Positions 8,715-17,261 of a stretch of DNA of 64,000 bases are shown one piece after another. The notes under the pieces were generated by a model. It saw only the letters and a list, made by a program, of their open reading frames with translations, had not been told where the DNA came from and searched no databases. This DNA is from Sphingobacteriaceae bacterium (lineage in GTDB: Bacteria; Bacteroidota; Bacteroidia; Sphingobacteriales; Sphingobacteriaceae), in NCBI GenBank assembly GCA_014380615.1, contig JACMJM010000064.1, positions 1-64,000 on the forward strand. The letters are read 5' to 3'. Both the position numbers and the translations under genes were made by a program. The stretch's first letter is position 1; each line of letters begins with the position of its first letter.

Positions 8715-9835
8715 GGCGATCCGTAAAAAAAACCAAAGCTGGCTGGTTACATAAAATCTTTCTTGTTCTAAATATTCTGGCGGCGTTTGTGCTTACACTC
8801 AGCTATATCGCCTCCTTTATTCCTCCCACAACTTTTTGGCCCATTGCTTTTATCGGACTCACCTATCCCGGCCTGCTTCTTATCAATTTTCTTTTTGCGA
8901 TAGCCTGGTTATTCAAAAAACCGGTTTTATCATTAATTTCCTTTTTAACGATTATTATAGGATGGAAATTCCTGGTAAGTACCATCGGATTTCGTGAGTC
9001 GACGGCTATACAGGTGCCGAAATCGTCTAAAAATATCATCAGAGTGATGACCTGGAATGTTCATTATTTTAAGCGGTTTGATGATACTATATACACCCAG
9101 ACGGTTAAAGATCAGATGATCGACGTGATACGTAAAGAGCAGCCCGATATCCTTTGCATACAAGAGTTTTTTACACGCAAAACCGGTGAGTTTAATTTCA
9201 AAAAATCGATAATAGAAGTATTAAACTCTAAACACTACTACATTACAGAACTTGCGGGGAATGAATATGAGATGAACGGATATGCTATATTCTCAAAATT
9301 CCCGATTAAAAATAAAGGGATACTGAGTTTCCCCGAAATTCAGTATGGCAATGATGTGCTGTTTGCCGATATTAAAATCAATAACAAAAAGTTACGAGTT
9401 TATAGCGCTCATCTGCAATCAATCAGCTTTCAACCAGAGGATTATGAGTACCTTAAAAATGTAAAGGAAATACAAACAGATGTAAGCTCTACCAAGCGTT
9501 TAAGTAAACGAATAAAAAACGCCTTTGTTAAACGAGGCGAGCAGGTTAAAATTTTAAAAGAACACGCCGGTTCGTCTAAAATACCATATATAATTGTCGG
9601 CGATTTTAATGATACGCCGGTTTCGTATGCGGTAAACTCGCTTGCGAAAGGCATGAAAAATACTTTCCGCGAAAAAGGAAGCGGTTTCGGAATTACTTAT
9701 AACGGAGATTTTCCAAACTTCCAAATCGACTATATTCTTACCAGTCCGGAATTTAAGGTTAAAAATTATATCATTATCAATGAAAAACTCTCGGATCATT
9801 ATCCGGTACGCAGCGATCTGGAATTAAACCCTTAA
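8711..9835 (+). CDS. Endonuclease/exonuclease/phosphatase family membrane protein
   Basis: 374 residues. The N-terminal 90 residues hold about three membrane helices (IFLVLNILAAFVLTLSYIA, PIAFIGLTYPGLLLINFLF, and a third). The rest is an EEP-fold metallohydrolase: VMTWNVHYF, QPDILCIQEFF, AHLQS, YIIVGDFNDTP, and the terminal IDYILTS...SDHYPVRSDL. These supply the usual metal and catalytic residues (Asn, Glu, Asp-Asn, Asp, His). The family covers nucleases, phosphatases and sphingomyelinases; a membrane-anchored phosphodiesterase is the safest call. It overlaps the preceding rhomboid by 4 nt, so it belongs to the same operon. The active domain should face either cytoplasm or periplasm depending on helix number, which cannot be settled here. 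Confidence 0.88.
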   Translation: MRRSVKKTKAGWLHKIFLVLNILAAFVLTLSYIASFIPPTTFWPIAFIGLTYPGLLLINFLFAIAWLFKKPVLSLISFLTIIIGWKFLVSTIGFRESTAIQVPKSSKNIIRVMTWNVHYFKRFDDTIYTQTVKDQMIDVIRKEQPDILCIQEFFTRKTGEFNFKKSIIEVLNSKHYYITELAGNEYEMNGYAIFSKFPIKNKGILSFPEIQYGNDVLFADIKINNKKLRVYSAHLQSISFQPEDYEYLKNVKEIQTDVSSTKRLSKRIKNAFVKRGEQVKILKEHAGSSKIPYIIVGDFNDTPVSYAVNSLAKGMKNTFREKGSGFGITYNGDFPNFQIDYILTSPEFKVKNYIIINEKLSDHYPVRSDLELNP

Positions 9836-9874
9836 ACTGTTTCATCTCCTGTCTCCAATCTCAACTCTATTATT

Positions 9875-9882
9875 TAAGTTTG
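9875..9882 (+). promoter_or_regulatory. Bacteroidota -7 box immediately upstream of cysS
   Basis: TAAGTTTG matches the Bacteroidota sigma-A -7 consensus TAnnTTTG. Only 4 nt separate it from the cysS ATG, so transcription would start at or next to the start codon. No clear -33 TTTG is seen. Confidence 0.5.
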
Positions 9883-9886
9883 CAGC

Positions 9887-11347
9887 ATGAAAAGCAACCT
9901 GGTTGTTTATAATACGTTAACCCGGAAAAAGGAAGTATTCGAGCCTTTAAACGCTCCTTTTGTAGGTCTTTATGTTTGCGGGCCTACTGTTTACAGCGAT
10001 GTGCATCTGGGCAACTGCCGCACCTTTGTTTCCTTCGATTTAATCTATCGTTATCTGCTTCATCTCGGATTTAAGGTTAGATATGTGAGAAACATTACCG
10101 ATGCGGGCCACCTCGAGGGCGACAGAGATGAAGGCGACGACAAGTTTTCTAAAAAAGCACGCCTGGAGCAGATCGAGCCCATGGAAATCGTTCAGAGATA
10201 CACCATAGGCTTCCGCGATGTGATGCAGGTTTTTAACACACTGCCCCCAAGTATAGAACCTACTGCCACGGGCCACATTGCCGAGCAGATCGAAATGATT
10301 AAAGTGATTCTTGAAAAAGGTTTTGCTTACGAGGTTAACGGTACGGTATACTTCGATGTAGAGAAATACAGCAGGGATAATAATTATACCATACTTACCA
10401 ACCGAAATATGGATGATTTACTGGCCAACACGCGCGAGTTGGGCGGCCAGGATGAAAAAAAAGGCCGACTTGACTTTGCCCTCTGGATTAATGCAAAACC
10501 CGAGCATATTATGCGCTGGCCATCGCCATGGGGTTGGGGTTTCCCGGGCTGGCACATCGAGTGTTCGGCCATGAGCAGCAAATACCTGGGAGATATTTTT
10601 GATATCCATGGCGGCGGGATGGATCTTGCGGCAACGCATCATACAAATGAAATAGCACAATCTCAGGCTTGCAACCATTCGAGCCCCGCAAAATACTGGA
10701 TGCATACCAATATGCTCACCGTGAATGGCGCACGCATGTCGAAATCGGCAGGGAACGGATTTTTACCGGAGGAGTTGTTTACGGGCGATCATCCCTTGTT
10801 AACCCGGGGCTATTCGCCGATGGCCGTACGCTTTTTTATGCTTCAGGCGCATTATCGCAGTACGCTCGACTTTTCGAACGACGCATTAGAAGCATCAGAT
10901 AAAGGATTTAGGCGATTGATGAACGCATGCGCCCTGCTCGATAAGTTAAACGTTTCCGAGAAGTCGGACGTAGACATCGATTCTATCAAACAGCGTTGCT
11001 ACGACGCGATGAATGACGATTTTAACAGCCCCGTAGTTATAGCCGAACTATTTGAAGCCAGCCGGATTATCAATAGCGTATATGATGGTAAATCAGCTAT
11101 TTCGGCACAGGATTTAGAAGTGTTAAAATCGCTGGTGAATAATTTTGTTTTTGATGTACTTGGCTTAAAAGAAGAAACATCGCAAACAGATGATTTTAGC
11201 CATTTGATGGACTTTATAATCAAACTCCGCCTCGAAGCGAAAAGCAATAAAGATTATGCTACGTCTGATAAGATAAGAATCGGGCTTCAGGAGATAGGTA
11301 TTCAGATTAAAGACGGCAAAGAAGGCAGCACTTGGAGTAAGGCTTAG
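9887..11347 (+). CDS. cysS: Cysteinyl-tRNA synthetase
   Basis: A 486-residue class I tRNA synthetase that charges tRNA-Cys. The zinc-binding Cys31 is in [15 protein letters not shown], where HLGN is the HIGH motif. The second zinc site is GWHIECSAM and the third HHTNEIAQS. The KMSKS loop reads ARMSKSAGN near residue 284. The C-terminal helical DALR-type region is present and length is normal. The gene starts 51 nt after the EEP gene with its own -7-like box just before the ATG, so it may be transcribed separately from the rhomboid operon. Nothing unusual in the catalytic residues. Confidence 0.98.
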   Translation: MKSNLVVYNTLTRKKEVFEPLNAPFVGLYVCGPTVYSDVHLGNCRTFVSFDLIYRYLLHLGFKVRYVRNITDAGHLEGDRDEGDDKFSKKARLEQIEPMEIVQRYTIGFRDVMQVFNTLPPSIEPTATGHIAEQIEMIKVILEKGFAYEVNGTVYFDVEKYSRDNNYTILTNRNMDDLLANTRELGGQDEKKGRLDFALWINAKPEHIMRWPSPWGWGFPGWHIECSAMSSKYLGDIFDIHGGGMDLAATHHTNEIAQSQACNHSSPAKYWMHTNMLTVNGARMSKSAGNGFLPEELFTGDHPLLTRGYSPMAVRFFMLQAHYRSTLDFSNDALEASDKGFRRLMNACALLDKLNVSEKSDVDIDSIKQRCYDAMNDDFNSPVVIAELFEASRIINSVYDGKSAISAQDLEVLKSLVNNFVFDVLGLKEETSQTDDFSHLMDFIIKLRLEAKSNKDYATSDKIRIGLQEIGIQIKDGKEGSTWSKA

Positions 11348-11411
11348 ATGAAGAATACCTGTGGATACAACAAATTATAAAAAATAACGCTTTATAGTTT
11401 TACAAACTCAT

Positions 11412-12278
11412 ATGCGCAGAGCTATAATTGTCTTTTTCGTTTTTACTTCCGCCATAGCGATTGCTCAACCTACTGATAAAGTCGGGCAGCTGGTATCCGC
11501 CGAGAATTACTTCGCCGCGTTAACCCAAGAAAAAGGTATCAGAAAAGCGTTTTTAGAAGTATCTGATAATAATACCGTAGTTTTCAGGCCGGGGCCTGTT
11601 AGTGCCGCTAAATATTTCAAAAATAAATCGGACAGCCTGGGGCTTTTAAGCTGGGAACCGGTTTTCGCCAGAATTTCTAAAAGCGGCGATTGGGGTGTAA
11701 CAAGCGGCCCTTCAACCTATCGGCAGTCCGATACCAGCAGCATTCATTACGGAGATTATCTCTCTGTATGGAAAAAAAATCCGAAAGGTGTATGGAAGTT
11801 AGCTCTTGATTTAGGGATTGATCATCCGAAACCCAAAGCGAAACAAAGTTTACTATTTCAAAATCCCAAAAACGAAATTTATCAGAAACAACGCTCAGAC
11901 GAACGCCTGCAACAGCGCGAAGATGTGGTAATAAGTTCTGATAGATTAATGGCAACTATTTTAAAAGCCGATGATCAGATCGCTTTTAAAGATTTTATAT
12001 CAGATGAATGCCGTCTGCTTTTCCCGGGGCAGGAACCTATAATCGGCAAAAAAGCCATCATGAGTTTTTGGCAAAAGCAAGGTGCGAATTTAAGTTCAGA
12101 ACCCCTTAAGGCCGATCGCTCGTACAGCGGAGAGCTTGCTTACACCCATGGTAACGCCAACATTATCCGTAAAGGGATAAAAAAAGAGTATCATTATGTA
12201 AGAATCTGGGAACTTCAGCCAGGCTATTTATGGAATGTAATTTTTGAAATTTATGTTCCCGCCGAAAAGGAAGAATAG
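11412..12278 (+). CDS. Secreted protein with two NTF2/SnoaL-like domains
   Basis: A 288-residue protein with a signal peptide (MRRAIIVFFVFTSAIAIAQP). Residues 30-135 look like one NTF2/SnoaL (DUF4440-type) domain: FFAALTQEKGIRKAFLEV, WGVTSGPSTY and YLSVWKKNPKGVWKLALDLG, which is the signature ending of that fold. Residues 165-285 look like a second, divergent copy (LMATILKADDQIAFKDFI, YHYVRIWELQPGYLWNVIFE). The fold binds small hydrophobic ligands or serves as a scaffold; no catalytic residues can be assigned. It is convergent with the MoxR gene, 14 nt away. Confidence 0.75.
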   Translation: MRRAIIVFFVFTSAIAIAQPTDKVGQLVSAENYFAALTQEKGIRKAFLEVSDNNTVVFRPGPVSAAKYFKNKSDSLGLLSWEPVFARISKSGDWGVTSGPSTYRQSDTSSIHYGDYLSVWKKNPKGVWKLALDLGIDHPKPKAKQSLLFQNPKNEIYQKQRSDERLQQREDVVISSDRLMATILKADDQIAFKDFISDECRLLFPGQEPIIGKKAIMSFWQKQGANLSSEPLKADRSYSGELAYTHGNANIIRKGIKKEYHYVRIWELQPGYLWNVIFEIYVPAEKEE

Positions 12279-12292
12279 ATTTTTAGCCTTAC

Positions 12293-13255
12293 TTACAACA
12301 GCTTTTTTATCAATGCTTCGGTAGTAATACCCTCAGCCTCGGCCTTGTAATTCCTAACTATCCGGTGTCGTAAAATCGGCTCGGCAACTGCTTGTACATC
12401 TTCAATATCCGGAGAATACTTTCCGGAAATAGCGGCGTGACACTTAGCACCCAGAACCAGGTATTGCGAAGCACGCGGGCCCGCCCCCCAGCTTAAAAAC
12501 CGGTTTACCTCTTCGGTGGCGGTTGGCGTACCGGGGCGAGTTTTAGTGGCTAAAGATACCGCATATTCGAGTACATTATCAGCCACGGGAATAGTACGAA
12601 CCAATTGCTGAAAATATATAATCTGCTCGGCGGTTAAGATTTTTTGGAGGCTAATCGTGCGGTTTGCGGTGGTATTTTTTACCACCTGAAGTTCTTCCTG
12701 AAAGGATGGGTACGACAAAAACACATTAAACATAAACCTGTCCAGTTGCGCTTCGGGCAATGGGTAGGTTCCTTCCTGTTCAATAGGGTTTTGTGTTGCC
12801 AGAACGAAGAAAGGTTTTGGTAAAGGATAGGTCTGCCCTCCTACCGTAACAATCTTCTCTTGCATGGCTTCAAGCAGTGCGGCCTGAGTTTTAGGCGGAG
12901 TACGGTTTATCTCGTCGGCAAGTATAATGTTTGAAAATACAGGGCCCTTAATAAACTTAAAGTTCCTGTCCTCGCCCAAAATTTCCGAACCGACGATATC
13001 AGATGGCATTAAATCTGGCGTAAACTGTACACGGTTATAGGTTAGATCCAACACCTGAGAAACGGTTTGCACCAAAAGTGTTTTGGCCAAACCGGGCACG
13101 CCAACAAGCAAACAATGGCCGTTACTGAAAATGGAAATCAAAACCGATTTTACAACTTCATCCTGCCCGACGATTACATTACTAATTTCTTCGCGAATCC
13201 TTCTGTAAGCCGCGCTTAACGCATCAACCGCCTCAATTTCTGAATTGTATGCCAT
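12293..13255 (-). CDS. MoxR family AAA+ ATPase
   Basis: 320 residues from the ATG at 13255; a start two codons upstream is possible but the conserved family start is MAYNSEIEAVD. Walker A is GVPGLAKT, Walker B IILADEINR, with the sensor region FVLATQNPIEQEGTYPLPEAQ and the arginine-finger region QLDRFMF that define MoxR. The C-terminal AAA lid (RASQYLVLGAKCHA) is intact. MoxR ATPases assist maturation of complexes, usually with VWA-domain partners, but none is adjacent. It lies 10 nt downstream of the SurA-like gene on the same strand, so both are likely one transcription unit. Confidence 0.95.
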   Translation of the reverse strand: MAYNSEIEAVDALSAAYRRIREEISNVIVGQDEVVKSVLISIFSNGHCLLVGVPGLAKTLLVQTVSQVLDLTYNRVQFTPDLMPSDIVGSEILGEDRNFKFIKGPVFSNIILADEINRTPPKTQAALLEAMQEKIVTVGGQTYPLPKPFFVLATQNPIEQEGTYPLPEAQLDRFMFNVFLSYPSFQEELQVVKNTTANRTISLQKILTAEQIIYFQQLVRTIPVADNVLEYAVSLATKTRPGTPTATEEVNRFLSWGAGPRASQYLVLGAKCHAAISGKYSPDIEDVQAVAEPILRHRIVRNYKAEAEGITTEALIKKLL

Positions 13256-13265
13256 CCACAATCGT

Positions 13266-14612
13266 TTATTTAGATACCCAAAGCTTCATATTCGAACAGC
13301 TCTGAAACTCGGGATCAATTTTAATATAAGTAGTATTTCTTCTCTTCTCGAACCACTCGCTTACCGTGCGGTTTACTTTATCCTCATAAGCCACATCTTT
13401 AATTTTCGGAAAATCAAGTTCTAAGCTTGCGCGATGAGGTTCTGTTTTTGATTTTAAATACAAAATACGGTAACCTTGTTTTCCTTCACGCGAAGTAAAT
13501 AATCCAGGTTGTGAAAAATTGCCCACTTTCATAGTATCAATAGTCAGGAAAACTGAAGGCTCCAGTTTATCAGTAGGAATATAGGTAGTTCTGGTTTGAA
13601 CATTTTCCGCGTTCAGCATCATTCCTCCGTTATACTTCGTCTCATTGTTGTCCGAATAAAGCGACGCCGCAGTAGAAAACGGAACTTTTTTTGTGATAAT
13701 ACTTTTATAAAGAGTATCAATACTTCCTTTAGTGCGGTCAAGGCTTTCGGTAGTTGGGGCAGTTTTAATTAATATATGTCGGGCGTTCACCTGCTCTCCT
13801 CTTCTCTCTGTAACCTGCAAAACATGGAAACCATGCTCTGTTTCAAATACCGGCGAAACCTCACCTGGTTTTAACTTAAAAGCCATAGCCGTAAATTCTT
13901 TCACCATTACGGCGCGGTCGAAAAAGCCCAGATTACCGCCTTCAGGAGCCGAACCCGGGTCTTCAGAATATAATCGCGCAAGCGTGGCAAAATCCTCTCC
14001 GCCCTTTACCCGCAAGCGTAAAGCTTCCGCCCTATCGCGAAAAGCTTCTTTTTCTTTTTTTGTGAGCTTAGGATACATTACTATTTCTCCCACCTCAACC
14101 TCGGCATTATAATACTCGAGGCTGTCTGTAGGAATTGCTTCAAAAAAACGTTTAACTTCCAGCGGTGTTATACTTACATTTTCGGTTATTTTACCCTGCA
14201 TCCTGCTGGCAACAAGCTGTTCTCTTACATCAACTCTAATCTGATCCTTATATTGAATTACAGAGCGGTTTAAGAATTGCTCGAGGCGCTCTTGTCCGCC
14301 CGCACGCTGTATTAAAGAACGCATCCGGCGGTCTACTTCGTTTGTAACTTCGTCATCGGTAACTGTTACCGAATCGATCACCGCCTGTTGAGACAGAAGT
14401 TTCTGGGTGAGCATTTGCTGCACAATCATACACTTGATTTCCGGATTCTCGGGGTTTCCCTGAAGGATATAATTCGCATAATCCCGCTCTATATCTGATT
14501 GAAGGATAACGTTATCTCCCACTATAGCCACAATTTTGTTTATGGTACGAGGTTGAGCAAACAGGGCGATGGATGTGAGTAAGAAAAATATTAAACTGAA
14601 AAAATTCTTCAT
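13266..14612 (-). CDS. SurA-like periplasmic peptidyl-prolyl isomerase
   Basis: 448 residues with a signal peptide (MKNFFSLIFFLLTSIALFAQ). Residues 20-165 are the SurA N-terminal chaperone domain (NKIVAIVGDNVILQSDIERD). A first parvulin domain follows at about 170-280 (YSEDPGSAPEGGNLGFFDRA, FETEHGFHVLQV). A second, more divergent one lies at about 285-400 (ARHILIKTAPTT, GNFSQPGLFTSREGKQGYRI). The family chaperones outer-membrane proteins in the periplasm. It is upstream of MoxR on the same strand. A candidate promoter lies 73 nt ahead of the ATG. Confidence 0.93.
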   Translation of the reverse strand: MKNFFSLIFFLLTSIALFAQPRTINKIVAIVGDNVILQSDIERDYANYILQGNPENPEIKCMIVQQMLTQKLLSQQAVIDSVTVTDDEVTNEVDRRMRSLIQRAGGQERLEQFLNRSVIQYKDQIRVDVREQLVASRMQGKITENVSITPLEVKRFFEAIPTDSLEYYNAEVEVGEIVMYPKLTKKEKEAFRDRAEALRLRVKGGEDFATLARLYSEDPGSAPEGGNLGFFDRAVMVKEFTAMAFKLKPGEVSPVFETEHGFHVLQVTERRGEQVNARHILIKTAPTTESLDRTKGSIDTLYKSIITKKVPFSTAASLYSDNNETKYNGGMMLNAENVQTRTTYIPTDKLEPSVFLTIDTMKVGNFSQPGLFTSREGKQGYRILYLKSKTEPHRASLELDFPKIKDVAYEDKVNRTVSEWFEKRRNTTYIKIDPEFQSCSNMKLWVSK

Positions 14613-14684
14613 TATGTATTTTATATTAGAGCCAGACGACCTTTAAATTTCAGAATTGTGCTGATTTTTTGTACCGGGCCGCCG

Positions 14685-14718
14685 CAAAAATATCAGATAT
14701 AATCTATTAATCAACAAA
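14685..14718 (-). promoter_or_regulatory. Candidate promoter of the SurA-like gene
   Basis: On the minus strand a TTTGTTG (from 14718) and TATTTTTG (14692 to 14685) are separated by 19-22 nt. This matches the Bacteroidota -33 TTG / -7 TAnnTTTG layout and would give a leader of about 65-70 nt to the ATG at 14612. Confidence 0.5.
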
Positions 14719-14867
14719 TAATCAATTAGTATTGATCCGAATATCGCTACCCCCTCGGTTCCGGCTTAAAAATTCCAAATTAATAAACGATACCGGGTAA
14801 AGGTAAGTCAAATTAAAACTGTATTAGTAACGCATAGATGTTTTAACTATTTTTAACAGAATACGAT

Positions 14868-14875
14868 TATTTTTG
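14868..14875 (+). promoter_or_regulatory. -7 box next to the start of the 14881 gene
   Basis: TATTTTTG matches TAnnTTTG and lies 5 nt before the ATG at 14881, suggesting a very short or absent leader. No convincing -33 element. The remaining bases between 14613 and 14867 show no gene. Confidence 0.45.
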
Positions 14876-14880
14876 CGCTA

Positions 14881-15435
14881 ATGAGCATTCTTAAAACTTC
14901 ACATCCCTTTGCCCTTCAACTATTGATGACTGAAGAGATCTATAGCATTTCGGCCGACGAACTGCCTTCTCTTCCCTCACTTCAAAAAACCGAGGCTGTG
15001 ATAGCCGGGGCGCAAGAGCTTCCCGTTAAGGAAGTAGTTTCGACAGAAGAGCCCTCTTATTTCGAATATCTCGGCGAAAACAACAAGTATATTCTTGTTC
15101 TGGTTAATGAACCTGTGCATCCCTTCATCGAGCCAAAAGAATTAGAAACCCTGGTAAATATTCTTAAAGCGAAAAATCAGGAGCTGAAAGATGTGGCTGT
15201 GCTAAACATCAGGAAATATCCTAACGCAACTTTCGCTGCCTTAAAGAACTTTTTCGCATGCAATTCAATTATATTTTTTGGCATCAATCCAACGCAGTTT
15301 AATATCCCGGGCATTCAGTCAAATCAAATAGCGGTTCACGAAAGCACCAAAATTCTGGCCACTTACAGCATAGCCGAAATGCTTAACAACGTTGATAAGA
15401 AAAGAGTGTTCTGGAATGAAATGAAGAAAATCTAG
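14881..15435 (+). CDS. Conserved-looking hypothetical protein
   Basis: A 184-residue soluble protein that I do not recognise as a named family. It has no signal peptide and no membrane segment. The sequence is mixed alpha/beta with strands such as KYILVLVNEP and IIFFGINPTQFN, and ends in a basic helix (DKKRVFWNEMKKI). Its start directly follows a -7-like box, and its codon use matches the neighbours, so it is very likely real. It sits 23 nt upstream of rdgB, suggesting co-transcription and perhaps a nucleotide- or replication-related role, but this is inference from position only. Confidence 0.75.
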   Translation: MSILKTSHPFALQLLMTEEIYSISADELPSLPSLQKTEAVIAGAQELPVKEVVSTEEPSYFEYLGENNKYILVLVNEPVHPFIEPKELETLVNILKAKNQELKDVAVLNIRKYPNATFAALKNFFACNSIIFFGINPTQFNIPGIQSNQIAVHESTKILATYSIAEMLNNVDKKRVFWNEMKKI

Positions 15436-15458
15436 TCTGAATTTTTAAACCCGACGGT

Positions 15459-16064
15459 ATGAAACATCTGGTGTTTGCCACCAATAATCAACACAAACTC
15501 GAGGAAGTGCAGGCCATGGTAGGCCAGACCTTTGAATTAAAAAGCCTGAAAGAAATTGGCTGCTTCGCCGAAATCCCCGAAACCGGGATAACTTTTGAAG
15601 AAAACGCTTCGCAAAAAAGCAGATATATCTTCGAACACTTTAAGGTGGATTGCTTTTCGGATGATTCTGGATTAGAAGTAGATGCCCTGGGCGGCGAGCC
15701 GGGTGTTTATTCGGCACATTATTCGGGATCGAGAGATACGGAAACAAATATGCAACTGGTTTTGGATAATTTAGGAGCTAATACCAATCGTAAAGCCCGC
15801 TTTCGGTGTGTTATCTCATTAATTCTGGATGGCCGGGAATACTTTTTTGAAGGAAGTGCCGAGGGTGAAATTACAAGAGAGCGTTCTGGCAGCTCCGGCT
15901 TCGGTTACGATCCGATATTTCGCCCTGAGGGTTATCAGAATACATTTTCGGAAATGAGCCAGGAAGAAAAAAACAAAATCAGCCATCGTGCGAAAGCAAT
16001 GGATAAACTTGTTGAATTCCTTACAAAACGTGCATCAAGCAACCCACAGCCCCATAGCGTTTAA
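15459..16064 (+). CDS. rdgB: Non-canonical purine NTP pyrophosphatase (RdgB/HAM1)
   Basis: A 201-residue Ham1-like enzyme that hydrolyses dITP, XTP and related nucleotides to monophosphates, preventing their incorporation into DNA. Diagnostic motifs: VFATNNQHKLEEV at the N terminus, TFEENASQKS, FSDDSGLEVDALGGEPGVYSA and SSGFGYDPIF, then SHRAKAMDKL near the end. All metal and substrate residues look intact. It begins 23 nt after the hypothetical gene and ends before an 81-nt gap. Confidence 0.96.
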   Translation: MKHLVFATNNQHKLEEVQAMVGQTFELKSLKEIGCFAEIPETGITFEENASQKSRYIFEHFKVDCFSDDSGLEVDALGGEPGVYSAHYSGSRDTETNMQLVLDNLGANTNRKARFRCVISLILDGREYFFEGSAEGEITRERSGSSGFGYDPIFRPEGYQNTFSEMSQEEKNKISHRAKAMDKLVEFLTKRASSNPQPHSV

Positions 16065-16145
16065 ATAATAGCTATTCATTTATATCAAACCTAAATCAGA
16101 TTCGAGCCGTATAGAATAGAATCCTAACCAAATTATGTTTATAGT

Positions 16146-17261
16146 ATGAAGTTTACGCTGATTCAAGTATTTCGTGGAGTTGCGGCAATGCTGGTTATTA
16201 TGCACCATTTGATCGCTAATACTACCAATCACCTTAATTACGTAGCTTACGGTAATTTCTTCAATTTCGGATTTATAGGTGTAGACTTCTTTTTCGTTCT
16301 AAGCGGGTTTATTATCACTTACGTCCACTTTTCCGATCTTACAAGTTCGGATAATATTAGAGCCAGGTGCCTAAGCTTTTTCAAAAAAAGATTTATCAGA
16401 ATATATCCGATTTATTGGGTTGTGGCTGTAATCACCCTACTGATTTATTTAAAATCTACCCCGCAATTTATGAAAGATGAAGGCCTGACGATGGACCTTA
16501 CATCTCCTGTTATCCAGAGCCTTTTAATCAAATCTTTTTTACTTATTCCTGATGAAGCCATGCGGCTGATCGGGGTTGCCTGGACACTGTCATATGAAGT
16601 ACTCTTTTACCTCGTTTTTGGATTAAGTATTACGTTCGGGTTCAAATTCGCCAAATGGACAGGACTAGCCTGGGCCATTTTGATCGTAGTAAATTCGTTC
16701 GTGTCTCGTCCGGAGAATGAATACCTCAACTTCTTTTTTAACATTATAATTTTAGAGTTTTTGGTGGGATGCGTGGTTGCTTATTTAATACGCATGAAAG
16801 CTAACATCCCTCTAAAATTTACCGCACCTGTGTTAGCGATTCTTTCGATTTTCTTACTTAAGAATATGCACATAGAAGGTTTAGTTTTTCAAAGAGAGCT
16901 GCTCAGTGTTATGGCAATGGCCCTGTTCTTTGGAGTACTTACGTACATGGCTGTAGACTTCGATCTAAAAAATACTTCGATTAAATTTCCGGCCTTTCTG
17001 GTTTTAATCGGCGATGCTTCGTATTCTATTTATCTCACACATAACATGAGTTTATCAGCAATGACGAGGATTTACTCTAAACTAAATCCGGGCTTTTCTG
17101 AAACAGGATACCTGGCATTAGTTGCTACATTAATCTTTGCGGGAAGTGTGGTCGGCGGCGTTATTGTACACTTGCTAATCGAAAAGAAGTTATTAACGTG
17201 GTTAAATAAAAAAGCTGCTCCTCAAAAGGCAAAGCCTGTTCGGGAAACAGAACTCGTTTAA
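16146..17261 (+). CDS. Acyltransferase family 3 membrane protein (OafA/YrhL-like)
   Basis: A 371-residue protein with about ten membrane helices. Conserved family motifs are FRGVAAMLVIMHHL near residue 9 (with the catalytic-type His), FGFIGVDFFFVLSGFIITYV, FKKRFIRIYPIYW, and WTLSYEVLFYLVF. Family 3 acyltransferases add acetyl or other acyl groups to cell-surface glycans such as O-antigen or exopolysaccharide. No glycan-synthesis genes are adjacent, so the acceptor is unknown. The stop codon abuts the stop codon of the next gene on the opposite strand within a 12-bp palindrome. Confidence 0.92.
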   Translation: MKFTLIQVFRGVAAMLVIMHHLIANTTNHLNYVAYGNFFNFGFIGVDFFFVLSGFIITYVHFSDLTSSDNIRARCLSFFKKRFIRIYPIYWVVAVITLLIYLKSTPQFMKDEGLTMDLTSPVIQSLLIKSFLLIPDEAMRLIGVAWTLSYEVLFYLVFGLSITFGFKFAKWTGLAWAILIVVNSFVSRPENEYLNFFFNIIILEFLVGCVVAYLIRMKANIPLKFTAPVLAILSIFLLKNMHIEGLVFQRELLSVMAMALFFGVLTYMAVDFDLKNTSIKFPAFLVLIGDASYSIYLTHNMSLSAMTRIYSKLNPGFSETGYLALVATLIFAGSVVGGVIVHLLIEKKLLTWLNKKAAPQKAKPVRETELV